From CAVRIA01 sp963721115 (GTDB lineage Bacteria; Desulfobacterota; Binatia; HRBIN30; CADEER01), in contig CAVRIA010000002.1 in the NCBI GenBank assembly GCA_963721115.1, forward strand, positions 1-64,000: a stretch of DNA of 64,000 nt, given 5' to 3'. The position numbers were made by a program, and so were the translations under genes. The notes beneath the pieces are model-generated. The model made no database searches. It saw only the letters and a program-made list of their open reading frames with translations, and was not told where the DNA came from. Every line of letters starts with the position of its first letter. Position 1 is the stretch's first letter. Below are positions 57,245 to 64,000 of this stretch, piece by piece.

Positions 57245-58513
57245 ATGACTGATGTGACTGTTCTTCCATCCAAAGGGCAAGCAGGTGCGGACCCGTATTC
57301 GATCCCGCTCGATCGGATCGACGTATCCGACTCGGAGCTCTACGAGACAGACACGCTCTGGGGATACTTCGAACGCCTTCGCAAAGAAGATCCCGTCCAT
57401 TACTGCGCACAGAGCGACTTTGGTCCCTACTGGTCCGTCACGAAGTACGACGACGTCATCCACGTGGAGAAGCACCCTGAGATCTTCTCCTCGGCGCGCA
57501 GCATCGTGGTGGGGGATCCGGATCCGAACTTCCCGCTCGAAGCCGGCTTCATCACCATGGACGGCCCCAGGCACGACGCCCACCGCAAGGTCGTACAACC
57601 GGTCGCGGCGCCGCGAAACATCGTCTACCTCGAGCCACTGGTTCGGGAACGGATCGGCGAGATCCTCGACGAGCTTCCCGTGGGGGAGACCTTCGACTGG
57701 GTCGACCGCGTGTCGATCGAGGTCACCACAGGAATGCTGGCCACCCTTTTCGATTTCCCGTACGCGGAGCGTCGCAAGCTCACGTTCTGGTCGGACATGG
57801 CAACCGCCAGCCCTCAGCAAGTTGGCGCCACGGGCGTCACGGAGGAGGAGCGCAAGGCGGCGCTGATGGAATGTCTCGACATGTTCACGCGGCTCTGGAA
57901 GGAGCGCCAGGGTGCGGCGCCCAGCGGACGGCTCGACTTCGTGACGGCCTTAGCCAACGCGGAGGCGACGCGCGGGCTCGATCCCATGGAGTATCTCGGA
58001 ACCCTCGTCTTGCTGATCGTGGGCGGAAACGACACGACAAGGAATTCCATCTCCGGTGGTGTCCTGGCGTTGAACGAGAACCCCGATAAATACGCCAAGC
58101 TTCGCGAGCAGCCGCATCTCCTGCCCAACATGGTGAGCGAGATCATCCGCTGGCAGACGCCGCTGGCGCACATGCGCCGGACCGCGACCGTCGATACAGA
58201 GCTTGCCGGCAAGCGGATCGCAAAAGGCGACAAGGTCGTCATGTGGTACGTGTCCGCCAACCGGGACGAGGACATTTTCGATCGGCCGAACGACTTCCTC
58301 ATCGATCGTGAGAACGCGCACGATCATCTCGCCTTCGGCCGAGGCGTCCACTTCTGCATGGGAAGCCGCATCGCCGAGATGCAGCTGCGCGTGTTGTGGG
58401 AGGAGATCTTGGCCCGCTTCCATCGCGTCGAGGTCGTCGGGAAGCCCGTTCGGGTTCGCTCGAACTTCGTCAAGGGGTACGCGCACCTGCCGGTTCGGGT
58501 CGAGCCCCGCTGA
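57245..58513 (+). CDS. Cytochrome P450
   Basis: This 422-residue soluble bacterial P450 has the I-helix GGNDTTRNSISGGVLALNEN, the K-helix ExxR in SEIIRWQTPLAHMRRTA, and the haem loop HLAFGRGVHFCMGSRIAEMQ with Cys371 as the iron ligand. It is of the class that receives electrons from a ferredoxin. Related bacterial P450s hydroxylate alkanes, terpenes or steroids; the substrate is not predictable here. ATG 57245 follows GAGGAG. No ferredoxin or reductase gene is adjacent, so partners must be elsewhere. Confidence 0.93.
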   Translation: MTDVTVLPSKGQAGADPYSIPLDRIDVSDSELYETDTLWGYFERLRKEDPVHYCAQSDFGPYWSVTKYDDVIHVEKHPEIFSSARSIVVGDPDPNFPLEAGFITMDGPRHDAHRKVVQPVAAPRNIVYLEPLVRERIGEILDELPVGETFDWVDRVSIEVTTGMLATLFDFPYAERRKLTFWSDMATASPQQVGATGVTEEERKAALMECLDMFTRLWKERQGAAPSGRLDFVTALANAEATRGLDPMEYLGTLVLLIVGGNDTTRNSISGGVLALNENPDKYAKLREQPHLLPNMVSEIIRWQTPLAHMRRTATVDTELAGKRIAKGDKVVMWYVSANRDEDIFDRPNDFLIDRENAHDHLAFGRGVHFCMGSRIAEMQLRVLWEEILARFHRVEVVGKPVRVRSNFVKGYAHLPVRVEPR

Positions 58514-58815
58514 CATCACGACGCGGCGGCGTGCGTCCCGGAAAGATCGAGTGTTTACGGGGCTTTTCGTTGAGTACCAACGATATCGAAGATGCTCGCC
58601 CGTGCGAGGTGTTCACGCGTCTTCATTCCTGTACCGGTCCAAAAACCGGCCTCCCTATCATCGTCGTGACCGACTTGGTCGCGACATCTTGTAGCCGGTC
58701 ACATGCGTCTGGGCGTCGGAGTCAGGCGTGGCCTTCGTCGCGACCGTTCCGCCCACTCGCGAATGGGATCGATTCGCCCATGTAGATACGCTGGCGCGCA
58801 CGGTGGTCCGGATTG
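58514..58815. other. Intergenic region, no gene seen
   Basis: This 302-base stretch lies between the P450 gene and a convergent gene. Only a weak hairpin, CCGGTCCAAAAACCGG (58636-58651), stands out as a possible terminator. Confidence 0.4.
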
Positions 58816-59278
58816 CTAGCGACGCAGGTAGTCCAGATCCGTGGCAGGCGCGGCCCTGGGCAAGAGCCGTTCGAACGCAAACACTGGTGAGCGATTCGCC
58901 GGATGGAGCCGCAGGAAGCGGACGCGCAACCGGACGTTGGTGCCATCGCGCATCGGCTCGAAGATCGGGTCGGCGGCGGGCGGAAACTCGATGCGCACGA
59001 CGTAGGCGGGCGAAGCGACACAGCGCGCGGCAAAGTGCGTCGGCAGGTCGAGCGATGGTTGACCCGGACGTTTTCGGTCGTGGCTCCACCAGATGCGTGT
59101 GAACACAAACTCCTCGTCGAAGATGATCCCGGCGTAGCGATGCGGATCGCTGCGCAGCCGTTGGATCGAAATCTCCTTGAACGTGTGAGCTGCCGGCGGC
59201 GGTGACGGCGTGCTCGGGGCGGGCGAGGAGGCGGCCCGGGTGGCGCAGCTGGCTGTCCTTCGTGGTCGCCTGTTTCAT
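58816..59278 (-). CDS. Hypothetical protein (frameshifted)
   Basis: ATG 59278 gives KQATTKDSQLRHPGRLLARP then EHAVTAAGSSHVQ. After one slip near 59180 the frame continues QRLRSDPHRYAGIIFDEEFV, FTRIWWSHDRKRPGQPSLDL, YVVRIEFPPAADPIFEPMRD and GTNVRLRVRFLRLHPANRSP to a stop at 58816. The restored protein is about 154 residues, soluble and beta-rich. No family is recognised, and the gene stands alone. Confidence 0.6.
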
Positions 59279-59374
59279 GTATCTTGGGGCGTGCGAAGCC
59301 CATGGCGACTTCGTGGTGAACCTTTTCTGTCAGATCACACGAATGGAAAGGGCCTGTGCTCGGGAGGAGTGACG

Positions 59375-60514
59375 ATGAGAATCACCGATGTCCGTCCCGC
59401 GTTGTTGACGCACCCGTACGGCAGTGGGTTGGAGGGACGGCGCAGCGCCTGCTTCGTCGAGGTGGAGACCGACGCCGGAATCACCGGAGTCGGGGAGACG
59501 TACGCCGGCGTCTATGTGCCCGAGATCGCCGCGTCGATCGTCGAGCTGTTCAAACCTCTCGTCTTGGGGCAGGACCCGACCAGCCCGGAAGCGGTTTACC
59601 GCGTGGCGTACCGGGCGACGAGCTATTACGGACGCACCGGTCTCACGGTGATGGTCCTGAGCGGGATCGAGAACGCCCTCTGGGACATCGCCGGGCAGGC
59701 GCGCGGCGTGCCCGTCCACGCGCTGCTCGGAGGCGCGGTGCACGACGAGCTGCCGCTGTACGGCAGCGGCGGCCCCTTCACGATGAGCATCCCCGAGCTG
59801 GTCGCTCAGGCGAAGGACGCCGGAGGGCGGGGGCTGCGCGGCTTCAAGATGCGCGTCAACTTCTTCCGCTACCAGCCGGAGGTGGAGGTCGAGCGCGTGG
59901 CGGCCGTGCGCGAGGCGCTCGGTCCCGACCGGGCTCTCGCCATCGACGCCGTCCAGAGCTACAACCCGCGGCCCTGGTCGGTGAAGGACGCCGCGCGCAT
60001 GCTGCGCATGCTCGAGCCGTTCGACCTGGCGTGGGCGGAGGAGATGCTGCCGCCTTTCGATCCGCAGCCCTACGCCGAGCTGAGGCGAGCGACCTCGACG
60101 CCCATCTCGGGGGGAGAGGGGATCACCACGGCGGCGCAGTTCGAGCAGTGGCTGCGCGCCGGCGCCTTCGATCTGGCGCAGCCCGACGCGACGATCATCG
60201 GCGGGATCGGCGAGGCGCGCCGGGCCTGCCAAGCCGCCGCGGCGCGGAGCCTTCCGGTCGCGATGCACATTTGGGGCTCGGCGCCGACGCTGGCGGCCAA
60301 CATCCACTTGGCCCTGGCCACGCCGAACTGCATCTGGGTCGAGCAACCCGTGCTCGGAAACCCGCTCGAGTCCGAGCTGTTCGTCGAGCCCCTCTCGGTT
60401 CGCGACGGGCACGTTCGACCGCCGACGGCCCCGGGGCTCGGAATACGCCTGACCGCGGAGCTGCGCGAGAAGTATCGGTTCGTGCCGGGCAGCGGCAGCG
60501 TGTTCGGGGTGTAG
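59375..60514 (+). CDS. Mandelate racemase/muconate-lactonizing enzyme family protein
   Basis: This 379-residue enolase-superfamily protein starts at ATG 59375 behind GGGAGGAG. The N-terminal cap (MRITDVRPALLTHPYGSGLE, FVEVETDAGITGVGETYAGV) is followed by the barrel: GLTVMVLSGIENALWDIAGQ, LRGFKMRVNF, RALAIDAVQSYNPRPWSV, WAEEMLPPFDPQPYAELR, GGEGITTAAQFEQWL, and the His-containing VAMHIWGSAPTLAANIHLAL. Metal ligands Asp, Glu and Glu fit the pattern, and the late His suggests the mandelate-racemase subgroup, often sugar-acid dehydratases. The exact substrate is open. Confidence 0.88.
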   Translation: MRITDVRPALLTHPYGSGLEGRRSACFVEVETDAGITGVGETYAGVYVPEIAASIVELFKPLVLGQDPTSPEAVYRVAYRATSYYGRTGLTVMVLSGIENALWDIAGQARGVPVHALLGGAVHDELPLYGSGGPFTMSIPELVAQAKDAGGRGLRGFKMRVNFFRYQPEVEVERVAAVREALGPDRALAIDAVQSYNPRPWSVKDAARMLRMLEPFDLAWAEEMLPPFDPQPYAELRRATSTPISGGEGITTAAQFEQWLRAGAFDLAQPDATIIGGIGEARRACQAAAARSLPVAMHIWGSAPTLAANIHLALATPNCIWVEQPVLGNPLESELFVEPLSVRDGHVRPPTAPGLGIRLTAELREKYRFVPGSGSVFGV

Positions 60515-60536
60515 GAGCGCCGCGAGAACGCGCACT

Positions 60537-60680
60537 CTATTCCTTCCTCCTCTTACCCGATTTCCTCGCACGTCGGGGCGGTTCGATCTCTCGCAGCAGC
60601 TCGATGCCCAGGAGATCCTTTGGCCGGCGGGCGGCCTTCTTGTTCGCGACAAAGGCCTTACGCCAAGGAAGCCGAGAGAA
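60537..60680 (-). pseudogene. C-terminal remnant of a nucleotidyltransferase-like gene
   Basis: The minus strand reads FSRLPWRKAFVANKKAARRP then KDLLGIELLREIEPPRRARK and stops at 60537. The pattern VANKKA-xRPKDLLGIE matches the usual end of nucleotidyltransferase (AbiEii/DUF6036-like) proteins, but nothing recognisable lies upstream. A related tail is at 52441. It follows the second DUF4143 gene. Confidence 0.4.
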
Positions 60681-60762
60681 TGTCGTCCCTACTTGCCCGA
60701 GTCTGAAAGACTGATCCGGCCCCGGATTCGCAGCCAAGGGGTGCGCACCATCCCGATGTCGC

Positions 60763-61920
60763 TCAGCGAAACTCTCCGCTCCAGAGGCGGCCGAGGAACT
60801 CCCGCCACGGGAGGACGTCGACGGCGCCGACGCGGCGCGGTCGCGGCTCCAGGCTGACACACAGCAGGTGCTTGAAGCGGCGCTCTTCGGCCAGGGCGGT
60901 CAGCGATTTCAGGTCGCGCTCCGATACGTTGGCGGCGGCCTTGAGCTCGATCGCAGTGTGGTCGCCGATGAGGAAGTCGACCTCGAAGCCCGACGTCGAG
61001 CGCCAGTAGGAGAGCGGCTCGCCCGACACGTAGTCCCGGTAGCACACCAGCTCGTGCATCAGGCAGGTTTCCAGGGCCTCGCCGTACTCCGGAGTGCGCG
61101 GCCGGAACTCGCGGCCCTGCAGGGCGGCGACGACACCGACGTCGAAGAAGTAGTACTTCGACGAGCTGATCGGCTTGCGGCGCTTCGACTTGCGCCAGGC
61201 GCCAAGCTCGTGCAGCACCAGGGTGTCCTTCAGGATCTCGAAGTACTCGTAGACGGTCGTGCGCGGCACCTGCGCGTCGCTCGCGAGCTTGGTGAAGTTG
61301 ACGATCGTGCCGTTGCAAAAGGCGGCGACTTCGAGAAAGCGGCTGAAGGCGGGGACGTTGCGGGTGGCGCCTTCGGCGACGATCTCCTGCTGCAGGTAGG
61401 TGCCGGCGTAGGCTTCGAGGTCGGCGCGCGGCTCAGCGGAGAAGTAGATCGACGGCAGGAGTCCGTGCCGCACCGCGCGTTCGATCTCGTAGCGCTTCCC
61501 GAGCTCGTGCGAGGTGAGCGGATGGAGGTATTTCGTGCGGGCGCGACCGCCGAGCAGATTGACGCCGCCTCTGCGCAGCTTGCGGGCGCTCGAACCGGTG
61601 AGCAGAAAGTTCACCCGCTTGCCCTCGATCAGGCGATGCACCTCGTTCAGCAGCTCCGGCAGGCGCTGAATCTCATCGATGACCACGAGGCGGTCGGAAG
61701 GCCGGATCTCCTGCGCGAGCCGCGAGGGATCGCGACTCAGAGCCAGGTAGATCGAGGTGTCGAGCAGGTCGTAGTAACGCGCCCCGGGAAGGCTCTGCCG
61801 GATGAGAAAGGTCTTGCCAGTCTGGCGCGCTCCGAACAGGAAATGCGACTTCCGGCGCACCAGACCGGCCAGGTCGAGACTCCGTTCGACGACTGGCTGG
61901 TCCGCCGGCGACATCGTCAT
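60763..61920 (-). CDS. AAA-family ATPase with DUF4143 domain (2)
   Basis: This 385-residue protein has Walker A GARQTGKT (30-37), Walker B RLVVIDEIQRLPELLNEVHR, sensor NFLLTGSSARKLRRGGVNLL and a winged-helix region (KLASDAQVPRTTVYEYFEIL). DUF4143 follows with the nuclease-like SYWRSTSGFEVDFLIGDHTA then IELKAAANV. It belongs to a different subgroup from the one at 52859 (Walker A GARQTGKT versus GPRQVGKT). A 26-bp palindrome overlaps its start codon. It borders the toxin-antitoxin segment at 62-63 kb. Confidence 0.9.
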   Translation of the reverse strand: MTMSPADQPVVERSLDLAGLVRRKSHFLFGARQTGKTFLIRQSLPGARYYDLLDTSIYLALSRDPSRLAQEIRPSDRLVVIDEIQRLPELLNEVHRLIEGKRVNFLLTGSSARKLRRGGVNLLGGRARTKYLHPLTSHELGKRYEIERAVRHGLLPSIYFSAEPRADLEAYAGTYLQQEIVAEGATRNVPAFSRFLEVAAFCNGTIVNFTKLASDAQVPRTTVYEYFEILKDTLVLHELGAWRKSKRRKPISSSKYYFFDVGVVAALQGREFRPRTPEYGEALETCLMHELVCYRDYVSGEPLSYWRSTSGFEVDFLIGDHTAIELKAAANVSERDLKSLTALAEERRFKHLLCVSLEPRPRRVGAVDVLPWREFLGRLWSGEFR

Positions 61921-61939
61921 TTATCATGACAAATGACGA
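61914..61939. promoter_or_regulatory. 26-bp palindromic operator-like site at the DUF4143 (2) start
   Basis: TCGTCATTT (61914-61922) and AAATGACGA (61931-61939) are perfect inverted arms around ATCATGAC. The ATG of the minus-strand gene lies in one arm, so a bound protein would block both transcription and initiation. No ribosome site is visible between the palindrome and the ATG. Confidence 0.5.
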
Positions 61940-62137
61940 CAGAGCTGTCGAGACTCGGGAGAGAAGGCCGTAGCGAGTTGCCGCCGCGGACGGTGGCCGG
62001 GCCCTGGGTACGGAGGAAGTTGACGCATCTCGAAGCCGCGCGGCCCCGTCCTCCGGCGTCCTTCGCCTGAGCGCCGGGCGCGGTCCGATGAGTCTCCGGT
62101 GGTTGACAGAAATACAGGAATACGGTTTGCTGGCTTC

Positions 62138-62431
62138 GTGAAGGCGACGGTCGACATCCCGGACGAGCTCTACCGCAAGGTGAAGGCCAAGAGCGCCCTG
62201 GAGGGGCGGCCGGTGCGGGACGTCACGGTGCAGTTGTTCCGCAAGTGGATCGAAGAGCCGGAAGAGGAGTCACAGCGCGGCACGCGGGCTCGCAGCACGA
62301 AGAAGCCGCCGTGGTTGGGCGCCCTGCGGAGTTACGCGAAGAACGCGCGCGGTCGCCACGACATGGAGACGATTCGCGACAGCATCGCCCGCGGGCGTGC
62401 CCGGGATGCGGCAGCCGGCGAGGACGTTTGA
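62138..62431 (+). CDS. VapB-like antitoxin
   Basis: This 97-residue protein starts at GTG 62138. The N-terminus VKATVDIPDELYRKVKAKSA then LEGRPVRDVTVQLFRKWIEE is a ribbon-helix-helix/VapB-type DNA-binding segment. The C-terminus (HDMETIRDSIARGRARDAAA) is the usual toxin-binding tail. TTGACA at 62103-62108 is a possible -35 box. The stop overlaps the TTG start of the PIN gene (62428-62431), so the pair is co-translated. Confidence 0.82.
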   Translation: MKATVDIPDELYRKVKAKSALEGRPVRDVTVQLFRKWIEEPEEESQRGTRARSTKKPPWLGALRSYAKNARGRHDMETIRDSIARGRARDAAAGEDV

Positions 62432-62832
62432 AGGTCGGGCTCGATACCTCGGTGATGCTCCGGCTTCTGATCGGGGAACCGAAGGCTCAGGCGGAACGGG
62501 CCTGGAAGTCGATCACCGAAGCGCGCTCCGCGGGCGACGACGCGGTGGCGTCCGATCTGGTCGTGAGCGAGACGTACTTTGCCCTGCAGCATCACTACGG
62601 CGTTCCGAAGGCGCTGGCGTTGGACCAGCTCCACGCGCTGTTCGATTCGGGTGAGGTCTCTTCCGCAGGGTGCGCCGCCGAAGTTTTGAAGACGGCGGGC
62701 CTGGCGAGCGCCAAACCGGGCTTGGTGGATCGCATGATTCACGCTGGATACGCGGCCCACGAAGTCGATCGGGTACTCACTTTCGAGAGGGCCGCGGGGA
62801 ACCTTTCCCGTACGCGGGTGCTGAGAGGGTAG
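62428..62832 (+). CDS. PIN-domain (VapC-like) ribonuclease toxin
   Basis: This 134-residue PIN domain starts at TTG 62428. The acidic metal-binding residues are Asp6 (VGLDTSVML), Glu48 (VVSETYFAL) and Asp101 (GLVDRMI). The fourth position is Glu120 (VLTFERAAG) instead of the more common Asp. It would act as a Mg-dependent RNase restrained by the upstream antitoxin. Overlapping antitoxin-toxin order is typical of VapBC. Confidence 0.85.
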   Translation: MKVGLDTSVMLRLLIGEPKAQAERAWKSITEARSAGDDAVASDLVVSETYFALQHHYGVPKALALDQLHALFDSGEVSSAGCAAEVLKTAGLASAKPGLVDRMIHAGYAAHEVDRVLTFERAAGNLSRTRVLRG

Positions 62833-62873
62833 ACCCTCGTCGAGCGTGAGTGGACGTGGCCGGCGTCCCATTA

Positions 62874-63004
62874 TTATGCGTTGGCCACTGCCGCATCCGG
62901 CTGGCCTGCCAGTCCTTCGGCGACGACTGAATCGACGTCGTGACGAGCGCGCGAAGGTCCTCAAGCAGTTCGGCCGGAAGATTCTCGTCGAGCTTGAGGC
63001 GCAT
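62874..63004 (-). pseudogene. Truncated DUF5615 PIN-like toxin
   Basis: ATG 63004 starts RLKLDENLPAELLEDLRA, the DUF5615 hallmark. After a one-base slip near 62955 it continues HDVDSVVAEGLAGQPDAAVA and stops at TAATAA. The normal second half, with the TQDxDF active-site motif, is missing, so the toxin is probably dead. It overlaps the DUF433 gene by 44 bases. Confidence 0.65.
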
Positions 63005-63239
63005 GGTCGAGAAGCGGTGTCAACTCTTCTTCGCGCGCGAGATCTGCGGCGTAGGAAATGGCTGCGCGAATGTGTATCGGTCTCAGCGTCGGGTAGGAGC
63101 GCAGGATGGCTGCCCTTGAAGCATCCTCGGCAAGCGAGTCGAGAATGACCGCAACCGGTATGCGCGTTCCTTTTGCACACATTTGGCCGCCGCATATGTC
63201 CGGTCGCGACGTCAAGTGCCTTCGCCAGTCGACCTTCAT
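62961..63239 (-). CDS. DUF433 antitoxin-like protein
   Basis: This 92-residue protein starts at ATG 63239 (MKVDWRRHLTSRPDICGGQM). DUF433 signature parts are CAKGTRIPVAVILDSLAEDA and ILRSYPTLRPIHIRAAISYA, ending AADLAREEELTPLL. DUF433 proteins resemble small winged-helix antitoxins and usually precede DUF5615 toxins, as here. The last ~15 residues overlap the toxin start and may reflect the same frame problem. The partner toxin is truncated. Confidence 0.82.
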   Translation of the reverse strand: MKVDWRRHLTSRPDICGGQMCAKGTRIPVAVILDSLAEDASRAAILRSYPTLRPIHIRAAISYAADLAREEELTPLLDHAPQARRESSGRTA

Positions 63240-63361
63240 CTCGCCAGCACCTTTCGCGTCAGCAGTATGAGCCAGACCTCCGCGCAGGCGCAAGTCGAAT
63301 TCTTGGTGCTGAAACGCTTGCCGCAGCCGCCTCCGCGGCAGTGGTGAGTCGAAACACGCGC

Positions 63362-64000
63362 TCAAGGGCAGCCGGCGAGGGCGTTGTTCACGCCGGTGAT
63401 CAGCTCGTTGATTTCGATCTCGCCGTCTTCGTTGATGTCGAAGGACGGGCAGCGGTCGAGCGGCAGGCTGCCGAGCGCGATGTTCACGCCCGTGATCAGC
63501 TCGTTGATCGCCACCTCGCCGTCGCCGTTGCAGTCGCCGACGCAGCTGGAAACCAACGGCGTGGGCGTGGGCGTCGGTGCCGTTCCGCCACTGAACTCGA
63601 TGGTCAGCATCGGGCGTAGGGTGGGGAGGGTCGTGTCTCCGCGGCTGTAGAAGTGCTTGGCCGTCGTTGCCGTTGACTCGTCACCGATCATGATCCAGCC
63701 GAAGTTCGAGCCTGGTGCGTCGAGCCAGGACTGCACATCGGCGACCATCGCAGCGGAGCTCCAGGTGTAGGGAGTGGGCGCAGGGAAGCCTGGGCCGCTC
63801 ACCGTCTGCGTCGCGCTCGCGTCGGCGACGAAGTCTCCGCCGGGAATCGACCACTGTTCGGTGTCGAACATGGCAAACGTCCAGGTGGCATCACCGGACT
63901 CAGCGGGCGCTCCTTTGCCTTCCTCCGGGCTACCGTGGCTGCATCCGATGCACCCTCGCCCCAATCGCGCGTGAGGCGATGCAGCGTCACCTGGGTCGGC
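63362..64000 (-). CDS. Secreted protein with EF-hand C-terminus, 5' part outside the window (frameshifted)
   Basis: The incoming frame at the right edge reads PTQVTLHRLTRDWGEGASDA. After a one-base slip near 63945 it continues SGDATWTFAMFDTEQWSIPG, DFVADASATQTVSG, MVADVQSWLDAPGSNFGWIM and IGDESTATTAKHFYSR, a pattern of DNRLRE-like extracellular domains. A short TPTPTPTP linker leads to two EF hands, DCNGDGEVAINELITGVNIA and DINEDGEIEINELITGVNNA, closely matching the C-terminus of the beta-propeller protein at 9044. It is probably secreted; the signal peptide would lie outside the window. Confidence 0.8.
   Translation of the reverse strand, partial: ADPGDAASPHARLGRGCIGCSHGSPEEGKGAPAESGDATWTFAMFDTEQWSIPGGDFVADASATQTVSGPGFPAPTPYTWSSAAMVADVQSWLDAPGSNFGWIMIGDESTATTAKHFYSRGDTTLPTLRPMLTIEFSGGTAPTPTPTPLVSSCVGDCNGDGEVAINELITGVNIALGSLPLDRCPSFDINEDGEIEINELITGVNNALAGCP

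Overview
The window is GC-rich DNA (by eye well above 60% G+C) from a Gram-negative bacterium. The evidence is an Mla-type outer-membrane lipid transporter, several lipoproteins, a periplasmic cyclophilin and secreted proteins with paired EF-hand repeats of the form GDCNGDGxVxIxELIxGVNIALG. Together with a classical menaquinone operon and a P450, this repeat style fits uncultured deltaproteobacterial or Binatota-like lineages. That placement is an inference. No rRNA, tRNA, CRISPR array, integrase or complete insertion sequence was seen.

The sequence carries more than twenty apparent single-base indels inside otherwise well-conserved genes: mlaE, an acyl-CoA ligase, an SDR, menF, menD, menH, menB, menA, the ATP-grasp and DUF2126 genes, and several small genes. 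The pattern looks more like assembly or read error than mass decay. Where a gene is split, the whole gene is annotated and the break is given.

Layout. 0-6 kb: a broken exported-protein gene, two small genes, and an mlaE-mlaF-mlaD-pqiC-like operon. 6-20 kb: cysteine synthase, fatty-acid desaturase, a secreted beta-propeller/EF-hand protein, periplasmic cyclophilin, SrkA kinase, M28 peptidase, PPOX-like protein, methyltransferase, AhpD-like and rhodanese proteins, and a long-chain acyl-CoA ligase. 20-24 kb: repeats, aroC, a MazEF-type pair, a secreted esterase and an SDR. 24.7-35.4 kb: a MerR regulator followed by menG-menF-menD-menH-menB-menA-menC-menE, the complete o-succinylbenzoate route from chorismate to menaquinone. 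35.4-42.2 kb (minus strand): three overlapping genes for a transglutaminase, a circularly permuted ATP-grasp/alpha-E protein and a DUF2126 transglutaminase, a known but poorly understood peptide-modification cluster. 42-52 kb: an ATPase-TPR-LuxR-cyclase signalling giant, a haem-motif lipoprotein, an S1-domain protein, uppP, a DUF3047 protein and an alpha-carbonic anhydrase. 52-64 kb: two DUF4143 ATPases, a membrane histidine kinase, a P450, an enolase-superfamily enzyme, a VapBC-like pair, a DUF433/DUF5615 pair with truncated toxin, and a second EF-hand protein running off the end.

The most interesting object is at 56.06-56.88 kb. A membrane-anchored peroxiredoxin-like gene has an in-frame TGA exactly where its CxxC active site would place the first cysteine, and a SECIS-like hairpin follows. 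It is best read as a selenoprotein (UPYC). It is divergent from the histidine kinase.

Intergenic space is dominated by at least six families of short palindromic or MITE-like repeats. Some have become the 3' ends of genes: two unrelated proteins end in GQVV[SD]C encoded by the same repeat.
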